DNA of 64,000 nucleotides. It comes from Carnobacterium_B sp045617425 (GTDB lineage Bacteria > Bacillota > Bacilli > Lactobacillales > Carnobacteriaceae). Positions 17,888-25,193 of this stretch are shown here, piece after piece. The DNA lies in NCBI RefSeq assembly GCF_045617425.1, contig NZ_JAZLIO010000001.1:61525-125524 (forward strand), written 5' to 3'. Made by a program: the position numbers and the translations under genes. Every line of letters starts with the position of its first letter. Positions within the stretch are counted from its first letter, which is position 1. The notes below the pieces were generated by a model, which saw nothing but the letters and a program-made list of their open reading frames with translations, was not told the DNA's origin and ran no database searches.

Positions 17888-18847
17888 ATGTTGTCTGTCA
17901 TTGTTCCAGTATATAACGTTGAAAATGTATTAAAACGTTGTTTAAACAGCTTGAGATTTCAATCATATAGAAACCTTGAATTTATTTTAATTAATGAAGG
18001 TTCTACCGATATGAGTGGCGCTATATGTGATCGATTTGCAAGAGTAGATTCTCGGTTTAAAGTATTTCATAAAAACGTAAGAGATCATTCTGAAGCTTTA
18101 AATATCGGTTTACTTTCAGCTAAAGGGGAATACATCAGTTTTATTGATCCAATGGATCGAATAGACGGTTTGATATTCGAAAAGTTGCTATTAACAATCA
18201 TTAAAACTAAAGCAGATATAGTCATAGCTAATTATGGAGAAGAGTTAGATCAAGATGATAAAGAATTAAAGGAACCCTTAAGTAACATTATTTGGACTAA
18301 AGAGACAGCTCTGAATAATATTGTTGACCATTTTCGACTAAAAAGTTTTTTATGTAACAAACTTTTTTCCATCGACTTATTCAGAGTTGATCCAGTGCTA
18401 GAGTTTAATTCGACATTAGGCATTTTTGGAGATCTGTTGATGTGTGTACAATGTATTTTAAAAAGTAATAAGATTATCTATGATCCTAACTTGCATTACC
18501 ATTATATAGGCTATAGGCATAACACTTTTTTTAATGGAATTACTAAAGAAAGACTTTCTGGTCCTAAAGCATTGATGGAGATCATTGATTTAACAAAGCA
18601 ACTAGATAATTTTGATGTTTCATCATTAAAAGATATTTATGTCAATTATTCGATTCAATTATTGATGCAGCTTCTAAATGAGAAGAATCAAACCTATCAT
18701 CAAATTGAAGAAGTAAAGCGAAATTTATATCGGTTTTCCATAAACGAACTTAACAGCCTGAATGTTAAAATGTCATGTATAATAGCTAGGAGGATGTCGA
18801 TAGTTTATCATAATTTCTGGAAAATGAGAAATAGACCCTTAGATTAA
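17888..18847 (+). CDS. Glycosyltransferase family 2-like protein with altered active-site motifs
   Basis: A 319-aa protein clearly of GT2 ancestry: MLSVIVPVYNVENVLKRCLNS at the N-terminus and KGEYISFID before the metal-binding site. Two catalytic positions differ. The nucleotide-binding NDGSTD is NEGSTD (E37), and the DxDD metal motif is DPMD (87-90), which loses its middle Asp. WNKxY is also altered to LCNKLF. It may be a weak, altered-specificity or inactive transferase. Real start is ATG 17888 with AAAGGAGG (17873-17880) upstream; a TTG at 17849 opens the same frame but has no ribosome binding site. Last gene of the locus; I see no clear terminator after it. Confidence 0.75.
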   Translation: MLSVIVPVYNVENVLKRCLNSLRFQSYRNLEFILINEGSTDMSGAICDRFARVDSRFKVFHKNVRDHSEALNIGLLSAKGEYISFIDPMDRIDGLIFEKLLLTIIKTKADIVIANYGEELDQDDKELKEPLSNIIWTKETALNNIVDHFRLKSFLCNKLFSIDLFRVDPVLEFNSTLGIFGDLLMCVQCILKSNKIIYDPNLHYHYIGYRHNTFFNGITKERLSGPKALMEIIDLTKQLDNFDVSSLKDIYVNYSIQLLMQLLNEKNQTYHQIEEVKRNLYRFSINELNSLNVKMSCIIARRMSIVYHNFWKMRNRPLD

Positions 18848-18931
18848 AATTGTCGTGTCAGTTTACATTCCCCTCAACTAATTCGATTTTAAAAGAAATC
18901 TTGTTTGAATTAATTTCACATACTTCGTTTG

Positions 18932-18965
18932 TTTTACTTGAATATTCTAAATTTTCAAGTAAAAT
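18932..18965 (+). promoter_or_regulatory. Probable lpd promoter overlapping an inverted repeat
   Basis: TTGAAT (18938-18943), 16-nt spacer, TAAAAT (18960-18965). A perfect 11-bp inverted repeat (TTTTACTTGAA with TTCAAGTAAAA, 18932-18964) spans both elements, so it may be an operator. No T tract follows, which argues against a simple terminator. Confidence 0.5.
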
Positions 18966-19034
18966 AAGATGTGAATCTATCTATTATCTTTTTTTAAAAG
19001 TTGATAGGTAAAAACAAGAAGGAGTTGACCTATC

Positions 19035-20426
19035 ATGGCAACTAATCAAAGAGAAACGGTTATTATTGGAGCTGGTCCAGGAGGTTATGTTGCAGCAATT
19101 CGAGCAGCACAACTTGGCCAAAAAGTTACCATTATTGAAAAAGAATACATCGGTGGAGTTTGTTTAAACGTTGGCTGTATCCCTTCTAAAGCGTTAATTA
19201 CTGCTGGACATCATTTTCACAATGCAAAACATTCTGAAGTTTTTGGAATCACAACTTCTAATGTAACATTAGATATTGCAAAAATGCAAAACTGGAAAGA
19301 TACGAAAGTAGTAAGCATGTTAACACGCGGTGTTGAAGGTTTATTGAAAAAAAATAAAGTAGAAATTATTCGTGGAACAGCTGTATTTACGGATAAAAAT
19401 CACTTAACTGTTGAAACTAAAGATGGATCTCAAGATTTTGAATTTAAGAATGTTGTGATTGCTACAGGTAGTTCTCCATTAGCGGTTCCAGAAGTACCGT
19501 TTGGCGGACGTGTTGTAGACACAACGGGTGGTTTAAACATTAAAGAACTTCCAAAACGTTTAGTAATCGTAGGTGGCGGTTATGTTGCTACTCAATTAGC
19601 TTTTGCTTTTAATAACTTTGGCTCTAAAGTAACCATTCTTGAAAAAGAAGATAGCATTATCAACTTCTTTGATAAAGATATAGTGAAATTGGTCAAGAAA
19701 AGTTATGCAGATAAAGGTGTAGATGTTATTGAAGGTGTAAACATAACTAAATCTTCACAAACAAATGACGTAGTAACCGTCACTTATGAAAAAAATGGCA
19801 AAGAAGAAACAATTGAATCAGATTATGTATTGGTTTCTGTAGGTCGAGTGCCCAATACATCTAAATTAAATTTAGAAGCTGTTGGCGTTAAATTATTAGA
19901 AAATGGCAGAATAGATGTAGATGAATCATTAAGAACTGGTGTTGAAGGTGTTTATGCAATCGGGGATATTACTCCCGGACCAGCGTTTGCGCACAAAGCA
20001 AGTCATGACGCAAAAATCGTAGCAGAAGTTATTTCTGGTAAAGATTCAGTTGTGAATTATAAAACGATGCCGATTGCTGCTTATACAGAACCTGAGATAG
20101 CTTCAGTAGGTATGTCAGCTGATGAAATTAAAGGCAACAAAGAATACAAAGTCAGCAAATTTTCTTTAGCAGGTAATGGACGTGCGTTATCATTAGATGC
20201 TGCTGAAGGATTTGTTCGCATGATTACTGAAGAAAAAACAAATAAAATTGTGGGAGCTCAAGTTATTGGAGTAAGCGCAGGAGATGTTATTGCTGAATTA
20301 GCATTAGCAATTGAATTAGGTATGGTGGCTGAAGACATTTCATTAACCATCCATGCTCATCCATCACTTGCAGAATCAGTAATGGATACAGCTGAATTAG
20401 CTTTGGGATTACCAATACACATGTAA
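19035..20426 (+). CDS. lpd: Dihydrolipoyl dehydrogenase (E3)
   Basis: A 463-aa flavoprotein disulfide reductase that reoxidises dihydrolipoamide in 2-oxoacid dehydrogenase complexes. FAD motif IIGAGPGGYVAAIRAAQLG, redox-active disulfide C43/C48 in GGVCLNVGCIPSK, NAD motif VIVGGGYVATQLA, second FAD motif EGVYAIGDIT, and C-terminal active-site HAHPSLAES with the catalytic His. There is no N-terminal lipoyl domain. Unlike the usual pdhABCD arrangement it stands alone here, so it may serve a complex encoded elsewhere. Start ATG with AAGGAGTTG upstream. It has its own predicted promoter and a strong terminator, so it is monocistronic. Confidence 0.95.
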   Translation: MATNQRETVIIGAGPGGYVAAIRAAQLGQKVTIIEKEYIGGVCLNVGCIPSKALITAGHHFHNAKHSEVFGITTSNVTLDIAKMQNWKDTKVVSMLTRGVEGLLKKNKVEIIRGTAVFTDKNHLTVETKDGSQDFEFKNVVIATGSSPLAVPEVPFGGRVVDTTGGLNIKELPKRLVIVGGGYVATQLAFAFNNFGSKVTILEKEDSIINFFDKDIVKLVKKSYADKGVDVIEGVNITKSSQTNDVVTVTYEKNGKEETIESDYVLVSVGRVPNTSKLNLEAVGVKLLENGRIDVDESLRTGVEGVYAIGDITPGPAFAHKASHDAKIVAEVISGKDSVVNYKTMPIAAYTEPEIASVGMSADEIKGNKEYKVSKFSLAGNGRALSLDAAEGFVRMITEEKTNKIVGAQVIGVSAGDVIAELALAIELGMVAEDISLTIHAHPSLAESVMDTAELALGLPIHM

Positions 20427-20437
20427 AATGACAAACT

Positions 20438-20481
20438 AAAAGCTTGTAAGTAAAGGATTTTCTTTACTTACAAGCTTTTTT
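20438..20481 (+). terminator. Rho-independent terminator after lpd
   Basis: A perfect 18-bp stem (AAAAGCTTGTAAGTAAAG and its complement) with a short loop, ending in TTTTTT. Confidence 0.93.
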
Positions 20482-20802
20482 GTATTTAAATAATGTTAAA
20501 GAGAAAATGCTGCTCTTCATCAATGGTATTGATAGAATAAATTGAAATTTCTTCCGGAATGAACGGGTTTGCTTGTGAAGCCATGGAAACGCCTGAAGCG
20601 TGAAGACCACAGTCTTAAGACTTCAAGCCTCAAATAAAGCCTAATCGCTGAAGCGCTAATACTTTATATTTCGCATTGAATCCTTGACACGGCTGCAAAC
20701 AAACCCAATCCCTTCAGAAATTCGGTGTCATTTATTTAACTATAGGTTATCAATACTAAAAATTATAGAATCAAAAATAGTGGACGCTTAAAGGAGAAAA
20801 AT
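20482..20802. other. Intergenic region filled mainly by a long-hairpin repeat
   Basis: No ORF. About 180 of the roughly 320 bases are the structured repeat at 20544-20725. The remainder, 20726-20802, should hold the promoter of the peptidase-like gene; I see only weak -10-like sequences there. Confidence 0.6.
20544..20725. repeat. Dispersed long-hairpin repeat, copy 1
   Basis: The left arm beginning GAAATTTCTTCCGGAATGAA and the right arm ending CCCTTCAGAAATTCGG are imperfect inverted copies of each other, both containing GGGTTTG(C/T)TTG with AGCC inward. The centre contains the palindrome AGTCTTAAGACT. The element is richer in G+C than its surroundings. The left arm aligns over about 45 nt with the element at 28932. 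Probably a small non-autonomous mobile repeat or a structured RNA. No terminal duplication was identified with certainty. Confidence 0.6.
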
Positions 20803-21348
20803 ATGGCTGAGAAAATAAAAAACTCATATCCTATAAAATGGATCGGATTGAAACCAGAACGCTTTCGAAAATATAGAACTTGGATCAATAATGTTCGACC
20901 AGGTATTTGCGGGACTTATGTTGGAGCAGTAATTTTGCATGACTCTTTTAACCAGAAATACGGAATAGATTTAGAAAAACAGAAATTGATTACCGGGTTA
21001 AAGACCGTTATTGATGATACCTTTCCATATAAAGGAACCTTTCCTTGGGATGTTTGGCATGGATTGGATTGGGTACTAAAAGATAACCCTGATTTTTCTG
21101 TTAATATGCATTTTGTTCCTGAGCGTAAAATAGTTTCACTATTAAATAGTAAGAACCCGGTCCCGGTAGCAGTTGGTACGGCAACTTTATTTGGCAGTCC
21201 CTATAAAAATCATTGGGTAGTGGTTTATGCATATGGTTACGATCAAGTGGGGAAATTATTTTTTAAAGCATATGATAATCATGGAAGATATACGGCAATT
21301 TTGCCAGCCTCACAAACAATTGGTTGTGTATGGATAGAATTGAATTAG
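20803..21348 (+). CDS. Papain-fold (C39-like) peptidase-related protein
   Basis: A 181-aa protein without signal peptide or TM segment. It has the layout of small C39-like / papain-fold cysteine peptidases: a Cys near the start of a helix (C36 in RPGICGTYVGAV), a His in NHWVVVYAYGYD (H137) and a following Asp/Asn (AYDNHGRY, D158/N159). These could form a catalytic triad. The substrate is unknown. Start ATG after AAAGGAG with 7-nt spacing. The next gene converges, and a hairpin lies between. Confidence is good that it is a gene, moderate that it is an active peptidase. Confidence 0.65.
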   Translation: MAEKIKNSYPIKWIGLKPERFRKYRTWINNVRPGICGTYVGAVILHDSFNQKYGIDLEKQKLITGLKTVIDDTFPYKGTFPWDVWHGLDWVLKDNPDFSVNMHFVPERKIVSLLNSKNPVPVAVGTATLFGSPYKNHWVVVYAYGYDQVGKLFFKAYDNHGRYTAILPASQTIGCVWIELN

Positions 21349-21369
21349 ACGACAAATAGATATAAAAAT

Positions 21370-21408
21370 CCCCCGTATATATGAAGTTCTCCTTCATGTG
21401 TACGGGGG
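21370..21408 (-). terminator. Terminator of glmS
   Basis: A strong GC-rich 17-bp stem (CCCCCGTATATATGAAG with CTTCATGTGTACGGGGG). On the minus strand it is followed by ATTTTTA, so it mainly serves glmS; it may also stop the converging plus-strand gene. Confidence 0.88.
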
Positions 21409-21437
21409 TTCGATTAATTAAGAATAAATTTAAGGGA

Positions 21438-23246
21438 TTACTCTACAGTTACACTTTTAGCTAAGTTTCTTGGTTTATCAACGTCGTTACCACGGTGTAA
21501 GCTTGTGTAGTAAGCAATTAGTTGAGTTGGAATAACACTAACTAATGGAGTTATTAAGTTGTGCACTTTTGGTAATACATATGCATCGCCTGATTGATCT
21601 AGACCATCCATAGCGATAATCATACTATGAGCTCCACGTGAAATAACTTCTTGTGCATTACCACGTGTGTGTCCAGCAGTTGCTTCATCCGTAATAATTG
21701 AAATAACAGGAGTACCTTCTTCAATCAATGCAATTGTTCCATGTTTCAACTCTCCAGCTGCGAATCCTTCTGTTTGAACATAAGAAACTTCTTTTAATTT
21801 AAGTGCAGCTTCCATAACAACATAGTAATCAATACTACGTCCAATATAAAATGCGTTACGACTGATGCTTAGATGTGTAACAGATAATTGTTCGAAAATT
21901 TCTTTTTCATCAATAATAGATTCAATTGCTGTAGCGGCGATACCTAGTTCATGTGCCATATCTACAGCTAATTCTAATCCTTTTTTGCGACCAGCAAGCT
22001 CTCCAAGAATTGCAAGAACAGCAATTTGAGCGGTATAAGCTTTTGTTGAAGCAACAGCGATTTCTGGGCCAGCGTGCAATAATAAAGTGTATTTTGCTTC
22101 TCTAGAAAGAGTAGATCCTGGTACGTTTGTCAATGTTAGAGAAGGGAAGCCAAAATCATTGGTTTTTACCAATACTTGACGACTGTCAGCTGTTTCTCCA
22201 CTTTGAGATAAGAAGATGAAGAAGGGTTTTTCAGTCAATAAAGGCGTATTGTAACCAAACTCACTAGATAAATGAACTTCTGTAGGAATATTGGTCAAAT
22301 TTTCAATGATTTGTTTGCCAACCCATCCAGCATTATAACTTGTTCCACAAGCAATAATGTAGATACGATCACTTGCTGTCATTTCTTCAAGAATAGCTGA
22401 ATCAATTTCTAGTTCGCCATTGTCATTTTGATAATTTTGAACAATTTTACGCATAACTGCAGGCTGTTCATCAATTTCTTTTGCCATATAGTGAGGGTAA
22501 GTACCTTTGCTTAAATCATTTGCATCCAATAAAGCAGTATATGAAGCGCGTGTAATCACATCACCAGCTAAAGTTTCAATTTTGATGTCGTCTACTGTTA
22601 GAGTAGCAATTTCACCATCCATCAGTTCGACAAACTGATTCGTTTCTTGAATCATTGCCATGGCATCGCTACAAATAACATTAAAACCATCACCTCTACC
22701 TAATAGAAGAGGACTTTTATTTTTGGCTGCATAAACAACATCTGGATTTTCATTGTCAATCAAAGCTAATGCGTAAGATCCTTTTAAAGCCACAATTGCC
22801 TTTTTGAATGCATCTATTGTTTCTAATCCTTCTTCTTCAACATACCATGCAATCAATTGAACGATGATTTCAGTATCTGTATCGCTATGCAACGTTGTAT
22901 CTGTAAGAAAGGCATCTCTTACTGCTTTGTAGTTTTCGATTACACCATTATGAACAAGGTTAAAACGGCCACTATTTGATTGGTGAGGATGAGCATTTTC
23001 AACACTTGGTACACCATGAGTTGCCCAACGAGTATGTCCAATACCTGTTTTTGCAGGAATGTTATGGTCTACTTTTTCTCTTAAAGCAGCAATGCGTCCT
23101 TTTTCTTTAAATAAATGTCCTTCATCTTGTTCATCCATTACGTAAATACCAGCTGAGTCGTAACCACGGTATTCTAACATTTCAAGTCCTTGTAATAAAA
23201 TATCTTTTGCATCTTGTCTTCCGATATATCCTACGATTCCGCACAT
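21438..23246 (-). CDS. glmS: Glutamine-fructose-6-phosphate aminotransferase (isomerising)
   Basis: A 602-aa cytosolic enzyme making glucosamine 6-phosphate, the first step to UDP-GlcNAc for peptidoglycan and the polysaccharide locus. The N-terminal class II glutaminase starts MCGIVGYIG with nucleophile Cys2 after Met removal, and TGIGHTRWATHG is conserved. Two SIS domains follow (ACGTSYNAGWVGKQ, SQSGETADS). The C-terminus ends KPRNLAKSVTVE, as in the family. The upstream 390 bases hold no glmS ribozyme core that I can recognise, so regulation must be different from Bacillus or Listeria. Ribosome binding site TAGGAA 6 nt before ATG on the minus strand. Confidence 0.97.
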   Translation of the reverse strand: MCGIVGYIGRQDAKDILLQGLEMLEYRGYDSAGIYVMDEQDEGHLFKEKGRIAALREKVDHNIPAKTGIGHTRWATHGVPSVENAHPHQSNSGRFNLVHNGVIENYKAVRDAFLTDTTLHSDTDTEIIVQLIAWYVEEEGLETIDAFKKAIVALKGSYALALIDNENPDVVYAAKNKSPLLLGRGDGFNVICSDAMAMIQETNQFVELMDGEIATLTVDDIKIETLAGDVITRASYTALLDANDLSKGTYPHYMAKEIDEQPAVMRKIVQNYQNDNGELEIDSAILEEMTASDRIYIIACGTSYNAGWVGKQIIENLTNIPTEVHLSSEFGYNTPLLTEKPFFIFLSQSGETADSRQVLVKTNDFGFPSLTLTNVPGSTLSREAKYTLLLHAGPEIAVASTKAYTAQIAVLAILGELAGRKKGLELAVDMAHELGIAATAIESIIDEKEIFEQLSVTHLSISRNAFYIGRSIDYYVVMEAALKLKEVSYVQTEGFAAGELKHGTIALIEEGTPVISIITDEATAGHTRGNAQEVISRGAHSMIIAMDGLDQSGDAYVLPKVHNLITPLVSVIPTQLIAYYTSLHRGNDVDKPRNLAKSVTVE

Positions 23247-23641
23247 ATTAAATTCCTACTTTCTTTTATTTAAAATAGTATTTCATACTGAAGTCAACTT
23301 CTTTAGGTTTTTTTGATGATAAAGTACGTATAAATATGATTTTTTGATTGTATAATTTTAAATTGGTATATACACTAAAAAAGTTGTTTAACTGTCAAGC
23401 AGGTTAATAATAAGGGATTAATAAAATAAAGTCAACACATTTTTTAAAAGTGGTCTATTGGTCTATATCGGTTTAATAATAATCACACGTACAAGGAATC
23501 TAAAGATAGTGAAGTGACAAGCAAATGTTACCGGTACTTTTGACAAAGCATGTGATGACAAACTCAACACTATACTCTGTTGTAATCGGATACAAGCCAC
23601 GTTAAGATTAACTTAACAAAAAAGTTAGAGGAGGAGTTATC
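23247..23641. other. Divergent glmS / mtlA regulatory region
   Basis: No ORF. On the minus strand a good -35 TTGACA (complement at 23393-23398) has only weak -10 matches. On the plus strand lie a cre/LacI-like TGTTACCGGTAC (23526-23537), TTGACA (23549-23554) and TATACT (23574-23579) at non-standard spacing, as expected for an MtlR-activated promoter. The glmS leader has no ribozyme. Confidence 0.55.
23526..23537 (+). promoter_or_regulatory. cre/LacI-like operator upstream of mtlA
   Basis: TGTTACCGGTAC shares eleven bases with the mal palindrome TGTTACCGGTAACA at 49131 and 54226 but loses the right-hand end. It lies just upstream of the TTGACA before mtlA. CcpA or a LacI regulator could bind. 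Confidence 0.4.
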
Positions 23642-25096
23642 TTGGAACAGACAGAAAAAAAGGGAACAAAAGCTACCATTCAACGTATAGGTAGTTATCT
23701 AAGTGGCATGGTCATGCCGAATATCGGTGCTTTTATTGCTTGGGGGATTATTACCGCATTATTCATTGAAAAAGGATGGCTTCCAAATGCAGAACTAGTA
23801 CAATTAGTCGATCCAATGTTGTATTATTTATTGCCAATATTAATCGGATATACAGGTGGTAATATGATATATGGACAACGGGGAGCGGTTGTTGGAGCTA
23901 TTGCAACAATGGGGGTCATCGTAGGATCAGAAATTCCAATGTTTATTGGAGCTATGGCATTAGGACCTTTAGGGGGATATTGTGTTAAGAAATTTGATGA
24001 TTTTTTTGGGAATAAAATTAGAGCTGGTTTTGAAATGCTAGTTAACAACTTTTCAAGTGGAATTATCGGATTTGGCTTAGCTATTATTGCATTTTATGCT
24101 GTAGGACCTTTTGTAACCGGATTAACAAATCTACTTGCAAGTGGTGTTGACTGGATTGTTAACGCTGGACTATTGCCATTAGCAAACATTTTTATTGAAC
24201 CTGCAAAAATCCTATTTTTGAACAACGCTATCAATCATGGTATATTGACACCATTAGGTACTGAACAAGCTGCAGAGACAGGGAAATCTATTCTATTCTT
24301 ACTAGAAGCGAATCCTGGTCCTGGTTTAGGTTTACTGTTAGCTTATTCATTCTTTGGAAAAGGAGCTGCTAAAGCATCTGCTCCTGGTGCTATTTTAATT
24401 CAGTTCATTGGTGGGATACATGAAATTTACTTCCCATATGTATTGATGAAACCCGCTTTGTTCTTATCTGTTATAGCTGGAGGTGTGGCCGGAACCTTTA
24501 CAAATTCTATTCTTGGTTCAGGCTTGGTAGCTGCAGCTTCTCCCGGATCTATTATTGCTATATTAGCAATGACTCCAAGAGGCAGTTACCTGAGCGTAAT
24601 TTTAGGTGTTATCGTTGCAGCAGCTGTTTCATTCTTAGTGGCTATGGTAATATTGAAATCAGATAAATCACCAGTAGCTATTGAGGAAGATAATTTTTCA
24701 GCTAAAGTCCAAGAAAGTAATTCACGTAAAGCAGTATCAAAAGGTGCAAACCAAACTCAAAATTCAACACAAACAGTGGCAACAGATGATGCAGCAACTG
24801 TTGGGCAAAAAGAAGTCAAAAGAATTATCTTCGCATGTGATGCCGGTATGGGATCTAGTGCAATGGGAGCTTCCATTATGCGTAAAAAAGTAAAAGACGC
24901 CGGGTTGGACATTTCTGTAACTAATTCATCTATCAATAACTTGACTGACGAAGATGGATTGTTGGTCATCACACAAAATGAACTAACACCGCGTGCAAAA
25001 CAAAAAACGCCAAATGCAACACAAGTTTCAGTTGATAATTTCTTGAACAGTCCTAAATATGAAGAAATTGTTGAAAATTTAAAAAATCAATCATAA
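23642..25096 (+). CDS. mtlA: Mannitol PTS permease EIICB
   Basis: A 484-aa membrane permease importing mannitol as mannitol 1-phosphate. EIIC domain about 10-345 (SYLSGMVMPNIGAFIAWGIITALF, GGIHEIYFPYVLMKP with the conserved GIHE), a polar linker of about 40 residues rich in Asn, Gln and Thr, then an EIIB domain (about 390-484) with phosphorylation site C399 in FACDAGMGSSAMGA. EIIA is a separate gene (mtlF). Start is TTG at 23642, 5 nt after AGAGGAGGAG; no in-frame ATG is nearby. First gene of mtlA-mtlR-mtlF-mtlD. Confidence 0.95.
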   Translation: MEQTEKKGTKATIQRIGSYLSGMVMPNIGAFIAWGIITALFIEKGWLPNAELVQLVDPMLYYLLPILIGYTGGNMIYGQRGAVVGAIATMGVIVGSEIPMFIGAMALGPLGGYCVKKFDDFFGNKIRAGFEMLVNNFSSGIIGFGLAIIAFYAVGPFVTGLTNLLASGVDWIVNAGLLPLANIFIEPAKILFLNNAINHGILTPLGTEQAAETGKSILFLLEANPGPGLGLLLAYSFFGKGAAKASAPGAILIQFIGGIHEIYFPYVLMKPALFLSVIAGGVAGTFTNSILGSGLVAAASPGSIIAILAMTPRGSYLSVILGVIVAAAVSFLVAMVILKSDKSPVAIEEDNFSAKVQESNSRKAVSKGANQTQNSTQTVATDDAATVGQKEVKRIIFACDAGMGSSAMGASIMRKKVKDAGLDISVTNSSINNLTDEDGLLVITQNELTPRAKQKTPNATQVSVDNFLNSPKYEEIVENLKNQS

Positions 25097-25133
25097 GCAT
25101 ATTATCTAAATAATAAGATGCACATAAAAAAGG

Positions 25134-25168
25134 GATAAAGCGGTGAGTGCTGACTCACTGCTTTTATC
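25134..25168 (+). terminator. Attenuating hairpin between mtlA and mtlR
   Basis: Stem GATAAAGCGGTGAGT pairs with ACTCACTGCTTTTATC (one bulged base) and is followed by a modest T-rich run. It probably reduces read-through so that the permease is made in excess of the regulator. Confidence 0.65.
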
Positions 25169-25193
25169 TGTTTAGATTTTGTCCAGAAACGAG

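Noticed and set aside
23247..23640. glmS ribozyme in the glmS leader
   Set aside because: No matching core sequence seen on the minus strand.
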